From Lagopus muta (taxonomy: Eukaryota; Chordata; Aves; Galliformes; Phasianidae): a stretch of 64,000 nt of DNA. Below the pieces are notes generated by a model. It was given only the letters and a program-made list of their open reading frames with translations, was not told the origin of the DNA and ran no database searches. Location of the stretch: assembly GCF_023343835.1 (NCBI RefSeq), contig NC_064439.1:20159433-20223432 (forward strand), read 5' to 3'. Shown piece by piece: positions 22,986 through 35,595 of this stretch (positions are counted from its first letter, which is position 1; every line of letters starts with the position of its first letter). The position numbers and the translations under genes are program-made.

Positions 22986-25900
22986 GTGATGTCTCATGAG
23001 TACTAACCACATTTATACTAAATTATTTTGCCTCTGGTTTTCTTCTGCCAAACAGGTCAGTTGTCTGCTGCACCATATACTTTCTTAACACGTGTTTTTC
23101 TCTTTTTGGATAGTGCATCCCCATTGGTACATCCCTGAATGCCATTTCTACTTTGAAAAAATCTGGGTTTTAATTCTATTTAGCTTACTATTATTTAGAT
23201 ATTGTAATAGCATTAATACTATTACATCTCTTATCTTGATGAAATTTTACTGAGACTATGTATTTTAACAAACATCAAACAACCAAATCAATTTTCAGAC
23301 ATCTGAATGAAATATTTAATTTCCAGGAGTGCGGAGATAAAATTGAGTGGTTTTGAGGTCAGTACTTAAGAGTGTACAAATTATGAAGGAGCCTAAATTC
23401 CAATGCACCCATTGATAGTGCTGGCCCCTGAAGTAAGAGTGACGCCAGAGAGGCAGTAGGAGCATTCAAAGGATGGCAAAGAAATGTATGTATTTTTCTT
23501 TATTCTGCTGATATTGCCATTCCTATCTCCAGTCTGTTGTTGTAACTGCTGTGCCACAAATATGCTTTGTTGTCCGTTCTCCAGGAAAAGAGACCCATAA
23601 CAGCAACAGAGAGTCCTTGTGCCAAGTGGCCATGTGAGAGAGAAAGAGTAACCCCAAGAAAAACTACAACTGTTATGCCTAAGTTAGCAGACCTACAGCT
23701 GCACGCCTAAGGAGCATTTTGTTATTTTCCTTAATTTAATAGTATTTAGGGATACTAAATCTGGACTTTTGATGCAAGCAGCTGTTTAGGAAAAGAAACA
23801 AAGGGAAAAATCACAGGACTATCTCCTACCAAGAAAAAGAGTTGTGTAAATCACAGTTTAAAAGACAGATAGAAACAGAATCCAGAAAAACAATCAAAAA
23901 CAAAAGGGAACATCATAGTCCTTTAATTACAATTTTGAAAGGAAAGAAAGAAAGGAAAAAAAAAAAAAGGTTGGAAAAAGACAAGTTGGAAGTGGATGAT
24001 TCCTCCCACAGACCCTTTCTGGCAGTACTACATCTGTGTTTTGTAACATGGTAAATGTCACAAGAATCCTTAAGTTGTTCTCTGATTGAATTTAGTCACC
24101 AAAATCTGAACTTCCACTGCTTAAATATAGACTAACAGCACCTTTAACAGCACTAGAGCCAAGCTGGAGAACACTGCTGCAGCCTGCCATGCCCGCAGCA
24201 GAGCCTGGTGCAGGGCTGGGGCCAGGGGCAATGCAAACTACACACGAGCCTAAGGATCAACAACAGAAATCTGCTGTTTTGCTCATTTAAAGAATTAACC
24301 CCAACAGATGACATTGCCATGCCACATTCAGAGATCAAGCAGTCAGGAAAATGTCAGATGTGGGAAATGCCAGGGGCTGCAAACCACTTGGTTTGCCCAC
24401 ACTTGTGGTACTTTATTCATTTGGAAAGTGGTAATGAGGAGACATTTAGTTAAAGGCTGATATTTAAAATAACAACCACAATTTTTACAAGCATTGACTT
24501 GTACCAGTTAATAACTGTGCCAAGAAAATGGAAAGTATTTTTAACAGCTAGTTCCTCGATCTGAAAGCCTTGACATGTGAACAAGCTACTCTGAGAATAA
24601 CAAGTTACCAGAAGGCGATGGCTAAATTCAAAATTGCACCAGTGTGGCTCCAGTTCAGCTTAAAATATATTTAAATAAATCAAACAAAACCTGCATTTCT
24701 TCCAGTTTATCCAAAGTTTATGCAGAGTTCATCTGAATTGACTCAAGTTCATGCAAACCTGTTTAAAATACAATTAAGATCTGCTGATGTATTGGCCAGG
24801 TCCTGAGTCCTGCCAAGCTATGGGAGCACAATGCAGAACCTCATGACCGCAAGTAAGCCAGAGCAGGAGAGAATGTTTTTCCTTGTTAATAAGGTGGCCA
24901 TCCTCATGGTTATTCAGGCTGGAAAGAAGGGTCTTGTGGCCATGGAAATGAAGGGGTGGTGGTAGAGACCTGCCAGTGCCCTTGGCTCCTTTCCTACACT
25001 GGCAGCTTTAAGCTGGCAGCCATGTTCAAAATAGACAGACTATTTGCATGGTAAAAAAGCACTAACAGAGCTGCAGAAAATTGTCTGGCTTCTTTTTTCC
25101 TTTCTGTTGACTTTTTCACACATAACATTTTCTGTGACTGTTTAAGTCTGTGAGAAAAACCGAACTCTGCTTATTAAAAATATGTGTGTTTCTGAAGGGA
25201 TATACATACTCAATATAACCTTCATTATGATGCTTCTAATTAACCGATCTGCTTCACAATAACACATCTAGCTGTCACCAAAATCAACACTTTTCAACTA
25301 TTAATAGATAAAGGAAAGAACGCTGATTTCTCCAGGCTCCTCTTGGGCTGGTCTCATTACTTTGTGAGCCAGATGGCGGCAGGGCCGGGTCTGTCAGCAG
25401 GCACCAGGAGGAAGACGACACTCAAGAAGTGCCAAGATGCAGCCATATCCAACAACCCGTGCTCTGGGGCAGCTGTTTGCCCTTCCTGTGGAGTTAACTC
25501 CGTAGAGAACCCAAGAAGCCATCAACTGATCTAACGCGGTTTGATTTTTTTTCTCACCTCTCCCCCTACTCCTCCCAAAATCACCTCTGAAACAGTGCTG
25601 GCGTTTGCCTCCAGCTGTGAAGGATGTAGCTATCTCTTCTTTCCAGGTGCCCAACTAATTGCTTTTTTCCTTTACGCTGATGGATTTTACTGTCTCTTCT
25701 GAATTGGCAGAGGGGTTGCCAAGTTGGAAGAGATACTGCCATCTCTATCCAATTCGCTAGAGACTTTCTTACTGCAGGAAAAGTCTAAGGAGAGACAAGC
25801 ATGTTTTCACTCTGATCAGTCAGAACGTGTGGCTCAGGCCCAGCCCCACGTGATAGCGAAATCCAGGAGCAGAACGTACCTCCTTACGCCTGGCATAAAA

Positions 25901-26224
25901 TGGCTCTTGAGCTGAAATTACAAGATTTTTTGCAAAATTACAAATTACAATTTTGTAATTCCTCTTGGAAATAAATTCAAGAACCAGGGGATTTTGTAAG
26001 AGAATTGCCATTAAAACTTCCAAAAATGAAATGATGCCTTCTGTTCTACATAACCATTCTCCCAAATTTTGGCTTTTCATTAGAAATTAAAAGAAAAAAA
26101 TCAATTTGACATGAAATTAAAATCTAGAATTTTCTTATTTTCCCTCTTCCCTCTTGAAACTGTGCAGGGAAGTGGTTCAGAGAGACACAGGGCTCAGCCA
26201 GGTTCTCCCTCCATAAGGACGCGG
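22986..26224. other. Unique non-coding DNA
   Basis: No gene recognised. An A-rich stretch of AAAG and A-run type lies at about 23937-23968. The segment 25330-25660 is somewhat GC-richer than its surroundings and has overlapping frames of 63 and 86 codons on opposite strands, but neither looks like a known protein. Confidence 0.5.
23937..23968 (+). repeat. (GAAA)n / poly-A low-complexity tract
   Basis: GAAAGGAAAGAAAGAAAGG runs into about 13 A residues. Ordinary simple-sequence DNA. Confidence 0.85.
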
Positions 26225-26560
26225 AATGGAACAGACTGAGGCCATGCTGGAAATCTGTTCTTGAAATTTTCCATTGTGGGGAATCCTGCCATCTCTGCCA
26301 GTAGCCTGTAACAGTAATTTACTGTCATTATTATTTGCAAGGTTTTTCTAAAGTCAAACCTAAATCTTCTCTGCTGCAAATTAACCCAGTGTCATCCTTC
26401 CCTCATGCTGAACAATTTATTACTCATTCTCTTCGGCCTCCAATTTGTATATTGTAATATTGTTAATGTGTCCCTCTCCTCACTGTTGTCTGTGCGTTCA
26501 CTGAATATCTTACTTTCAACAAGTGCTGAAGTTCCTTTCAATTTTTGTCCTATCCTGGAT
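26225..26560 (-). mobile_element. Ancient CR1 3' fragment
   Basis: A heavily diverged CR1-type piece of the older amniote kind, in reverse orientation. On + one reads in order TTCTTGAAATTTTCCATTG, a GTAACAGTAATTTACTG block, AAGGTTTTTCTAAAGTCAA, CCTAAATCTTCTCTGCTGCA followed by AATTAACCCA, and CTCATGCTGAACAATTTATT. This is the layout of the 3' end of old CR1 copies seen across reptiles and birds (..ACTTCCAGTG..GGAAGTTTTTCCTAA..AACCTAAATCTCC..GCTGCAATTTAAGCCC..). Divergence is much greater than in the younger copies of this window, so the insertion is old. Both ends are uncertain. Confidence 0.7.
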
Positions 26561-28229
26561 TTCCTTCAGTTATTTTTTGGTTTCTTCTCAGCTTATCAGA
26601 CATTCATAACTGATTTCTTTTTCAGCTTGTTCAGCCTCAATACAAAAATAAAAATAATTTAATGTAAACTTAAATGATTGTCTTTTCCTTAAAAAAAAAA
26701 AAGAGGGGAGAGAGGGAAATAAAACTATGAACATTTTCCACAGAAAGTCATTTTCCATTCTCATATAGAAAGTGCCCTTAGATGGAAGCATTTTACCATC
26801 CCAACTCTATCTAAAAAATTTTTCAAGATCAAATGTAGAAACTGTAATGTTTCTGTGAAATTTTACAGTAAAATGGTTCTAAGTTTAGGGCATAAACATA
26901 ACACAGCGCAGGGAGACCTGTGAAGACAAAGTGTCTGTTCTGGTCCTCCTTTACTTTGCCCTTTACTTTGTTCTGGCGAGACCAAGTTCGTATTTTCTTG
27001 CCTTTCAGAAGGCAAAGCTGAATGGGGCTGTGGAGCAGGTGAGAGCAGGCAGGACCCACAGCCCCATCCCACTGGTGGCATCAGCAGCCATAGCAACAGC
27101 CTCTCAGATAAAGGTAAAACTGTTGGCACACAGACACAGATAAAAGTCGGAGAGCTCTAGTTATAGACTCAAGTTACAGAGTTTAAATATAAAAGGTCTT
27201 CATGCAGACTGATATGTATGATAGTCTAATGTAATTAAATACTGTAGAAGACATAGATTAATAGTAATGAAGGCTGTTTTAGAAAGCCAGCTAAAATTAC
27301 CCAGAAAACAAATTGAGAGATGGGGAATGGAAGCACAGATAGGGGAATTTATCTGAAAAAGATATATATCTTGTCCTTCATCTGAATAATACTGAGAGGG
27401 GAGGAAAGTAGTGATACCAAAATAGTAACCTGCCAAGATAAAGACAATAAATCCTATAGTTTTTAAGAAGCAAAATAAGCTTCTGCTGGTAATGTGTTGT
27501 GAAAACCAGCCAACAAGCAAACAAAAACAACTATGCCACTATGAGGCATAAAGAGTTGGTCCTGCAGTTTATAGGACCTTCAGCAAAGCAAATTTTCCCA
27601 TCAAAGCAGGAGACAACCAGTTTAAGACCTAGACTGATACATTTGTTAAGGCTGAACTTATTTCAATTACTCATATACATTCTTGGTGGAGTCAGTAGAC
27701 AGAAGGATGGATGAGCATATGGAAGAAAGCCAGGCATTTGAATTATTTTGATTGAGGGAACCAGCTAAAGAAGTCAGCATAGCTGAAAAGCATCAGGATG
27801 GGCATGTGAGAGAGGGTTCAGGTTTCTCTGCCTCTTAAATATAAAAATGTCTGAAGCTTGTACATCAGCCTAGAGGTAAATTGCTTATAAAAAGCAGCTG
27901 CAGACCTGACTGCTGACCTGGAAGGAAATACTAGGCTAAGCAATAAGACTACAATCAAAGGAGGAAAGAATTGATCAATAAAGAAAACAAATATGTTGAG
28001 AAGTATTAGGAAAGAATGAGAATCTTCAAAAGTGAAACTGAGTTGGACCTGACAAAGAAAATGAGAAAAAAATAGGCAAAAGAAACAAGAAGTTAGCCAC
28101 AATGCATTGAGAGTGGGAGAGAATGATTAAAGATATACTGGGTACAGCCTGAAATATAGGTCCTAAATTTTCAGTAAAGATACACTGGAATTCCTTCCAA
28201 CATTTTGGAAGTATGAATTGTAGAAAAAG
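26561..28229. other. Unique non-coding DNA
   Basis: Purine-rich on + from about 27200 to 28110. Part of this could be further, unrecognisable body of the old CR1 that shows up at 28230, but I cannot align it. No exon seen. An A-run lies at about 26691-26702. Confidence 0.45.
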
Positions 28230-28345
28230 ACTGTTGACAGTCTCATAAAATCAGGAATTATGCCAGAGGACTGGAGAGCATCAAATACAGCATCTATTTT
28301 TAGGAAGGAGAGGGCAGAAAAGTGATTCCAGCAGCTACACTCCAG
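28230..28345 (+). mobile_element. Ancient CR1 reverse-transcriptase fragment
   Basis: Translation of 28251-28326 on + gives IMPEDWRASNTASIFRKERA, then EK and a stop. This matches the start of the CR1 reverse-transcriptase domain (usually .IPEDWR.ANVTPIFKKG..). The following nucleotides (CAGCTACACTCCAGTT) fit the NYRPVSL-coding block in degraded form. It is an internal piece with no 3' tail, and is opposite in strand to the old tail at 26225-26560, so they are separate insertions or were rearranged. Confidence 0.65.
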
Positions 28346-30797
28346 TTCAAAATCATCCAAGAAAGCTGGATGCCTGGAGAACTAAACATGGGAGCAGTGT
28401 TATCAAAGGCACAGAAGTAAGAAAAAAGGATTTATGGAGCTAGGGGAGAGGAATGAAACGTCCCCACACTCTCTCTCCCAGCAGCAGTGGCTGTTGTTAC
28501 ACAGGTGGTGCAGTCAGATGCACAGAAGAGGGGTTTCCACTTCGCTTTATGCATGCAGAGCAGTGCTCTTTCCAGTCCTGTAGATGGGAAGATAGACAAA
28601 ATTCACCATGAAATCATGAAGAAAGAGCTATTAAATTTAACAGGCAGTATTAGTCTATGAGGAACACTGAGCTGAAAATAAACTTATGCTGGAAACTAAT
28701 GAGTCTCCAACTATCAGAAAAAAGCTATGTTCTCAAATTGCCTTCCTACAGAAACAGCAGGAACGAAACCCAAAAAACAGACCTCTAAGACATTCTACAA
28801 TTGAAACAGATAATTTTACGGAAGGGATTGCATAGTGTGACTACTTGAAACAGCAGCAAGACAGACTTTATAATGAAAGAGGGCAATCCCAATTCTTCTC
28901 TCATCTTTCTCTATGGATCAATGCACTTTGCAGGTTAAGCAAACATTTCCATTTCCCATGGCAAATAAGATGAGAACAGTATAATGCCTAAATATGAGAG
29001 TTCTCACAAATAGCGCAAGGCCTTTCCATATGAATTTATCAAGAAAAAAATTGTCTTTAGGCTACTGGGTAGCCACAGAATTTGCACTTTTAATATTTAA
29101 TGTACTTATGTCAAATGAAGCCCATCTGTGTCCTGCAAATTACCAATTAACTGCTGCAGCCTAACATCTCCAAGAGGCAGCGATGAGTCCCCACAGTTGT
29201 GCAGGTGTGCTCCAAGCTGCAACCTGCAAACATGGCCTTTGGCACCCAGGCCAGAGAGCTGACTAGGGTTCAGTGCAGCTCTCTTCTCTGCTTGTACGAG
29301 TGTCCTACTCAGTGCCCTGCCTGGGTGTGCATGCTGGACAGCCTAAACTGTATCACTCAGTTTTGAATTATATGTAGATGGAAGAAAGACCAGAGTGGTC
29401 ACCTGGCTCTGAAGAAATTTATTAATTTCCTCCATCATGCACCTTCTCTATGTTCCTGGTTAACTTTCCTCAGTGGACTGTCTATAAAATGACCCAGAAA
29501 TTTTTTCCAGCCTATAGGATAAAGGAAGGGGAAATAGTGCATCAAAGATCACGAGAAGAGGACATTTTTCAGTGCAAAAGGGTAAGTACTGCACACAGTA
29601 GGGTTTCGTGTACATAAATGCCACAGCAGGCAGATTCTATTTGTCAATACATGTCCATTAGTTTAATTTGCTAATGACATATAATGAAAATGCAATGAAA
29701 GATAAAAAAGCTCCAGAAAAAGTAGCAGGAGTTTGGTTATTCATAGCAATAGGCTAGTGGATTTAACTCTACATTTACACAAGACAACTTGAAACCTAGA
29801 CTGATGTAAAGTCTAGATTCCCTGTGTACGATCACTGAAGTCTGAAGCACTCTGGCTTTGCCCTGACTAGTCATAATTCTGCACTACCCTCCAGTTGGGC
29901 ATCTAACAGTATTAAGTCTGAGACTAAGATGTTCTCAGAAAAGGGATATCCCTCTGATTTCCTATTGGGAAGGTCAAAGCAGGGTGCAGTTTAGAAATTC
30001 AGTGTTAAGTCCTTGGACGTCACTTGTCCTTTCCTGTTGGTTTCACATGTATAAATGCAGCTGCCGCAGTCTGAACCCCGGAGAACTGGGAGCTTTGGAA
30101 AGCTGCAAGGCATCACAGAAAATAAGTTTAGGCAGCACTGTGGAGAAGGCTGGAGCTGGAGAGTGAGGGCTGGTTGCTTTATTCTGGAGCAGCTCTTTTT
30201 TTATCCATTTCTTGGCCCTAACTTTTCTCCCCAGCAGTCCCTCTGGCTGCTGGCTAGCGACTGACATGTAGGCTCCAACCACAGCCCAGACCACTGCAGC
30301 AGCCCAGGGCCCTTCAGCAAGCCCTGCTGTGCTGCTCAGCTGATTCCTTGCCTGCAGTGACTGACTGTGAATTTTAATGACTTGCCTGAGATTGAGGAGG
30401 ATTCTCAGCCTTTCTTCCCCAAGTTAATGACAGCATGCCTGCTAATATGGGATAAGCTCCATACAAACCAGCTCTTTTCCCAAGCTAAAACAAACCAAAA
30501 GATTTCAAAGACATTTCATGCAGATTTTTAGGGGAAAATCCTGCCTGTAATTACCTCTCAACATTTTAACCTTCGTTCCTTCTCTAACCCATCCTCCCTG
30601 TGATCTGAGGGAAACAGAAAGTACTGGGGAACCTGTTTCCTTATCTCTCAATCTTGAATGCCTTTACTTCAACCCGCATCAAAACTGCAAGGAACACTGC
30701 ATAAAAATTATTTTTTGTTTGTCTTGCAGCTTTCCTTCAAACATATTATGTGCTCTGCTGAGAGCATGACATCATCTCCAGCAGGAATGGTTTGAGA
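28346..30797. other. Unique non-coding DNA with candidate conserved islands
   Basis: No gene recognised. The segments at about 29050-29160 and 29630-29760 are AT-rich, repeat-free and dense in TAAT, ATTAG and CAATTAAC-like words, which is the texture of conserved non-coding elements. Only comparison with other genomes can decide. Confidence 0.45.
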
Positions 30798-30862
30798 CAG
30801 AATCACAAAATCATTAAGGTTAGAAAAGACCTCTAAGGTCATCTAGTCCTGCCATAGGGTGA
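30798..30862 (-). mobile_element. CR1 terminal scrap
   Basis: About 65 bases of the CR1 3' end in reverse orientation: AGAATCACAAAATCATTAAG, then GGTTAGAAAAGACC and GTCATCTAGTCCTGCC. No ORF part is present. Confidence 0.75.
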
Positions 30863-31137
30863 GGGAAAGGTACAGGATGCAGCCTAAAGGAAGTAGCTGA
30901 CACAGCCATGTGACTTAATTATTAACAGATCTAGTAAAGATTTGTCTTTATATGTATTGTAAAAATTGGGTCAATTTGTGTGCTCTTAAATCAGCCTTAA
31001 TAACAGTCACCAGCAGCTCCACACAGCCCTGGTGGGCTCCCCATCAAGTTCTACAGACTTATTCTGAGGTTTTTAGTTTGCTCATGCTGTTCCGGTAGGC
31101 AGATATTTCAAATGTGCCCACAGAGCCAATAATGGAG

Positions 31138-31157
31138 AAAAAAAAAAAAAAAAAAAT
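31138..31157 (+). repeat. Poly-A tract, 20 bases
   Basis: Uninterrupted A-run followed by TTGATATGTG. CR1 does not end in poly-A and no retrocopy is visible upstream, so it is listed only as a homopolymer. Confidence 0.9.
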
Positions 31158-34100
31158 TGATATGTGAAAGTTTTTATTAATACCCTTATGGTAGAGCACT
31201 TATTAAGTACTTCCAGGGAAAGATCTCTGAAAATACTTGTGTATTTGTTATTTGCAGAAGTGGTTGGGTTGTTCTTCTAGAAGAACTTCCTCTTGGATCA
31301 CTGCTTACTTATTAGTTATTACATGTAATTACTATGTGTGTTCTGGCTCTACAACACTCTGCTGGCCAACACTATCCATCTCTTGGTTGGCCATCCAGGT
31401 GGCTTTTATTTCCTGTGGCTGCAAATTTCTCCATCTGTATATTTTGCAGAAAGTTCTTGTACTTTCATGGAGTGACCCATACACTTTGCCTTATTCTCAC
31501 AGGTGTCTGATAGTAGTATAATTTGACACATATATAACACTTGAAGAGTATTGTACGTGTGCCGTGGAAGCACAGAGAACATTTTTAGAAAGGAAAGTAT
31601 GACCAGTCAGCCTTATATCTGCACACTCCCATCCCTAAATATCTCTTGTGAAGCCTTTTGTCTTTTCTCCTGACACTGTGCTTTTCTTCTTATCCACTTT
31701 TCTCACCAAAATGCTTTCAGGAAATATGAGTGTTTGCATCCTGTGATCCCCTTCAGTTTAGCACAAACTGAATCATGCTGTAGAGTTCAGCTGAGTAATA
31801 AAATATAATCTGATTGGCATGGGGTATTAGAGCGAGCCACACCATTACAGATCCTCTTTTAACCCAGTTTAACAAGTTGCTCCTGAGAAGTTATTTATTT
31901 TAGCTGTCAACATCTTGTTTCTGATATGACAGCGATCAAATCTCTGTTAGATCCTAATCTTATTCTTCTTACTCCACTTTCAAATATTTGAGAGCCTCAT
32001 TTAAGGTGTATCTCTTTTTGTCAGCAAAATTATTTGTTTGACATTGATCATTCACTGAAAGACACAACAATGTATTTTTAAATGCCTACAACAATTATTA
32101 GCATGAGATAAGGACGGGATAAGTAGCAGACAGTAGTGAAACATGGAGCACCGAAAGTCTGAATTGTTGCTGTATTGAGCATGCTGATCTGTATACAAAA
32201 CGAGAATGTATTTCATCATTAGTAATTTTTCTTAGGTGCACAGATGTCACAGCAACAAGTCATTAGTGAGCGACTGATGTTCTTGTAGTGTCCATTGGAG
32301 ACCTCACTCACAAGCAGAGTGCCAGTCTCACCTCAGTTATGAAGTTATAAGAGTTTTTTTTATTGTAACTATTGATGCTGGGAACTGGGGAGAGAAAAGC
32401 TATTTATTTTCTGTCAGGAAGTTTTCACCTCCACTTGAACAGTCCTTAGATTTCAGAAACTCTCATCTCTGGAGAATGCATTCTCTGATTTTTGTGCATC
32501 TCCTCAGGCCCAGACATTAGTGTACCTCCAGTACTCCACACTGTTTGCATTACACTTAACAGTGACATTATTGTTATGCATTTGTAGACTATTCTATAAG
32601 GCTGCTATAACAAATAAAGCTTGGAAAACATCTGGAATTGTGTTGAACATAAAGTTTAGAGTTTTATTTGGAATATGCAAATCATTTTTTAATTGTGGAA
32701 AGCTTAAGAACTTAGGTTTAAGACACATTTGAATTAAAATATACCACCTACTGATTTCAAAATTATTCATTTAGTATGTATCTGTCTCTTGGGCCATTTG
32801 TGAATGCTGGGAAATCTCATTCCAGTAAGAGAATGTGAATGCAAACTCGGTTTTAATGTTGGTACTCATCTCAGACCACTGAGGCAAGTTCTTCCATGGA
32901 CAATAATGGTGAACTCAGTATGCGGTATATTTGTGTTAGAATGGGGCCAGCTGGTATACTTAAAGGTATCCACTAAAGTGTGAAAATCTTATCGCCGTTA
33001 GGGAGACAGCTGATCTAGTCAGCTTTGCATCTAATTGCCTGTTGCAGACAATCCTGCGCCAGGAGTCAGAGGAACCGTACTTGCCCATCAACAAGCAGCC
33101 ACTGCCTATGCTGCCCATCCTCCTCACTGTGTTCTGTTCTTGTCGAGCCTTGGAACTGCAAGGTGTAGGAAACACCTTTCATAGTAAAATAAGGTAAAAC
33201 TTTTTGCCACTGACTGCCTCTAAGACAACCGACAGTGCAATTCCCTTCATGTCACCTCAAGCATATTCAGCCCTGTATGGGAAGTGGGCAAATCCCTGCT
33301 TTACTATTCATGCAGCTCCCTTGCTGGCTGTGCAAAGTCTAGATCCCCCCAGCTGGTCATTTTTGCTTTAATGAAAGATGATGGTTTAAAGAAAAAAGAA
33401 AAAAAGCCATTATGTATTCTCTCTCCTTCTTCTCATGAACAACTGACAACCTACACAAAGGGGTGTCATTTTTAAGATTTTCTTTAACAAAAATAAGTGT
33501 GGCAGGTACTTGTGGAAATGCTAATTTGTTTGTCAATTTTTTGAATTGAGCATCTCTTCACCAAATGTCTTGTATGTTGAGTGGATTTTGACACTTACCT
33601 CTTGGTTTCTCGTTACACTGATTCATTGCTTTTATTTTGAGATCTCATCTTTCAGAAACAAGCATTTTGGGGTGCTAATGCAAAATGTGTTGCCTTCTGA
33701 TTCTCCATGCATGAGTTGGCTTTCTGCAATGATATACAAAGCCTGTTTCATACATGTGTATTATATATATAAACAAATCTATATTGCCCTTTATCTCCTC
33801 ATTACAGCAGAGAGTTTTGTATCTTTACATTATTTTTCCTTCTTTTAAGGAACATATTTCATATTTTGTTATAGTTTATGAAAGCAAACAGCCTCTGAAT
33901 TCTTTCTAAAATGCTAATACATTTATTTTGCTGGATTTCTTTGCAATTTCATTGCAACTTTTATTTAATTAAAGTAATAATACTTCTACATTTGTTTGTT
34001 TGTGCACAGAATGGGAAATAATCCTGATATGTTTTTTTGGCTGTAGAAATGATTTTGAGAAATACATTGATTTCTCTCATTGTTGAAACTACAAATGTTA

Positions 34101-35008
34101 AGTTCTTTGGAGCTTTCCAGGGTGAATAGCTGGCATTGCTGCAGAATTTTCTGCATTTCAGAGCAACATTTTTCTGCAGAAATGAATGAAGGAGACTTAT
34201 AGATGGAAAGATGGTTGTAAAACTGAAGAAAAATGTTCTCTTAAATAATTGGTCTAATGAGGTTATTTCCTGTGGATTTGTTTCTTACATTTGCAGACTC
34301 TGATACTAAGTAACCCTCAAATCTAGATATGCAATGTTGTAGCAGAATGCTCTAAAAGCAAGCTGTGGAGCAAACACAATGGGATCTCCCTTCTTACTCC
34401 CTCCTGATGGGGTGAGACACGGTGCTACAGAAAATGTATGCCTTCTCCAGGCACACAACACACTCCCACTGAAAGAAATTATGGGCCATGACCTGTGTTC
34501 CATGAAAGGTCAATGCATTTAGGATGAACAAATCATGGATCAGTCCTCTTAGCAGTTTGCACCTCAGCAAGAGCTGTGGAACTCAAGTTGTACGTTGCTA
34601 ATTACCAGTATGAAAATTGAGCTTGTTTTGTAGTTACAATGGTGAGGTTGCTGGATATCGGTGTTGTGCTGGTGTGCATATTTCAGACATTAGTTCCCTG
34701 AGAAATGAGGGACTCCAGGCAGATATTTATCTCAGTTTGAAACATTGCACTGGCCTGCAATGGATGTTGGATGCCCCCTCCTTTGTAGCAAAGCATTCAA
34801 CTGACTGTACCAGGAACTGTCAGATGGAATTTCAGGCAGTTGTAGGGATTTCTCCAGGCAACAATTTGTATGCTCCAATATGTTGATTAGCATCCTGGAT
34901 GGAATGCCTTGGAGATACTCAGGCTGCTCTTGCTGTAGAACTGATCAAAATGTACATAGATAAAATACTTGGAAATAGTAGAAATTCTTCCTGTAGTTGC
35001 AGACATTG

Positions 35009-35009
<1 letters not shown>

Positions 35010-35046
<37 letters not shown>

Positions 35047-35063
35047 ATAATTATTATTATTTT
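35010..35063 (+). repeat. (AT)n microsatellite with ATT-rich flank
   Basis: About 15 AT dinucleotides (35011-35040) are followed by AAAATAATAATTATTATTATTTTG, itself nearly palindromic. On both strands this produces artificial frames of alternating tyrosine and isoleucine. It is probably length-polymorphic. Confidence 0.95.
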
Positions 35064-35264
35064 GTATGCAATTAGAGTACTTCCCAGCCAGTGGGAGCTC
35101 AGTGCAGTTGTGAACAAGTTCTTCTGTAGAAGATGGGAACTTCCCTCTTCTGTGATCATGTTTTCAAGCAAAAGCAATTCTTAGATATTTGTGCCCTCGG
35201 TATTTAAAAATGCCAAATGGAGCTAGATGGAAATAGGTTGTAAGCATTCAGAAAGAGCACACTC

Positions 35265-35595
35265 CTGAAGACGGATACCCAAAGAAAAGAAGTGAAGAAT
35301 ACTGAGCCAGAATCCTCTTGCTGGTGCAGTGGCAGGACAAGGGGTGACGGACACAAACTGAAATAAATACAAGAAATTCTGCCATAACACTGGAATAAAG
35401 CTTTCTAATCCTACGTGTGGTCAAACACCAGCACAGGCTGGCCAGAGACATTGTGGCATCTGCACCCTTGGAGACACGCAGAATTCAACTGGACGTGGCC
35501 CTGAGCAACCTGCTCTAGTTGACCTTGCTTTAAGCACGTTGGACTGAATGATCTCAGGAGATGTCTTCCAACCATTCTGTGATTCTGTGAATCTG
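35265..35595 (+). mobile_element. CR1 LINE, 3' fragment
   Basis: Forward CR1 end of about 330 bp. Landmarks in order are CAGTGGCAGGACAAGGGGTG, ACGGACACAAACTGAAATAA, a GTGGTCAAACACCAGCACAG block, GAGACATTGTGGCATCTGCA, CCTTGGAGACACGCAG, GAGCAACCTGCTCTAGTTGA, GGACTGAATGATCTCAGGAG and the closing CCAACCATTCTGTGATTCTG. The octamer tail is present as ATTCTGTG. The reading frame contains stops. The wording differs from the copies at 15555 and 59650, so it belongs to another CR1 subfamily. Confidence 0.92.

Larger units (their letters stand above)
30863..35264. other. Unique non-coding DNA
   Basis: No gene recognised over 4.4 kb. A 20-base A-run lies at 31138-31157 and an (AT)n microsatellite at about 35010-35041. 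The 89-codon and 94-codon frames near 34617 and 31237 have no recognisable domain. The region is otherwise ordinary AT-rich sequence. Confidence 0.5.

Noticed and set aside
34969..35177. Frames with alternating tyrosine and isoleucine on both strands
   Set aside because: They are produced by the (AT)n microsatellite.
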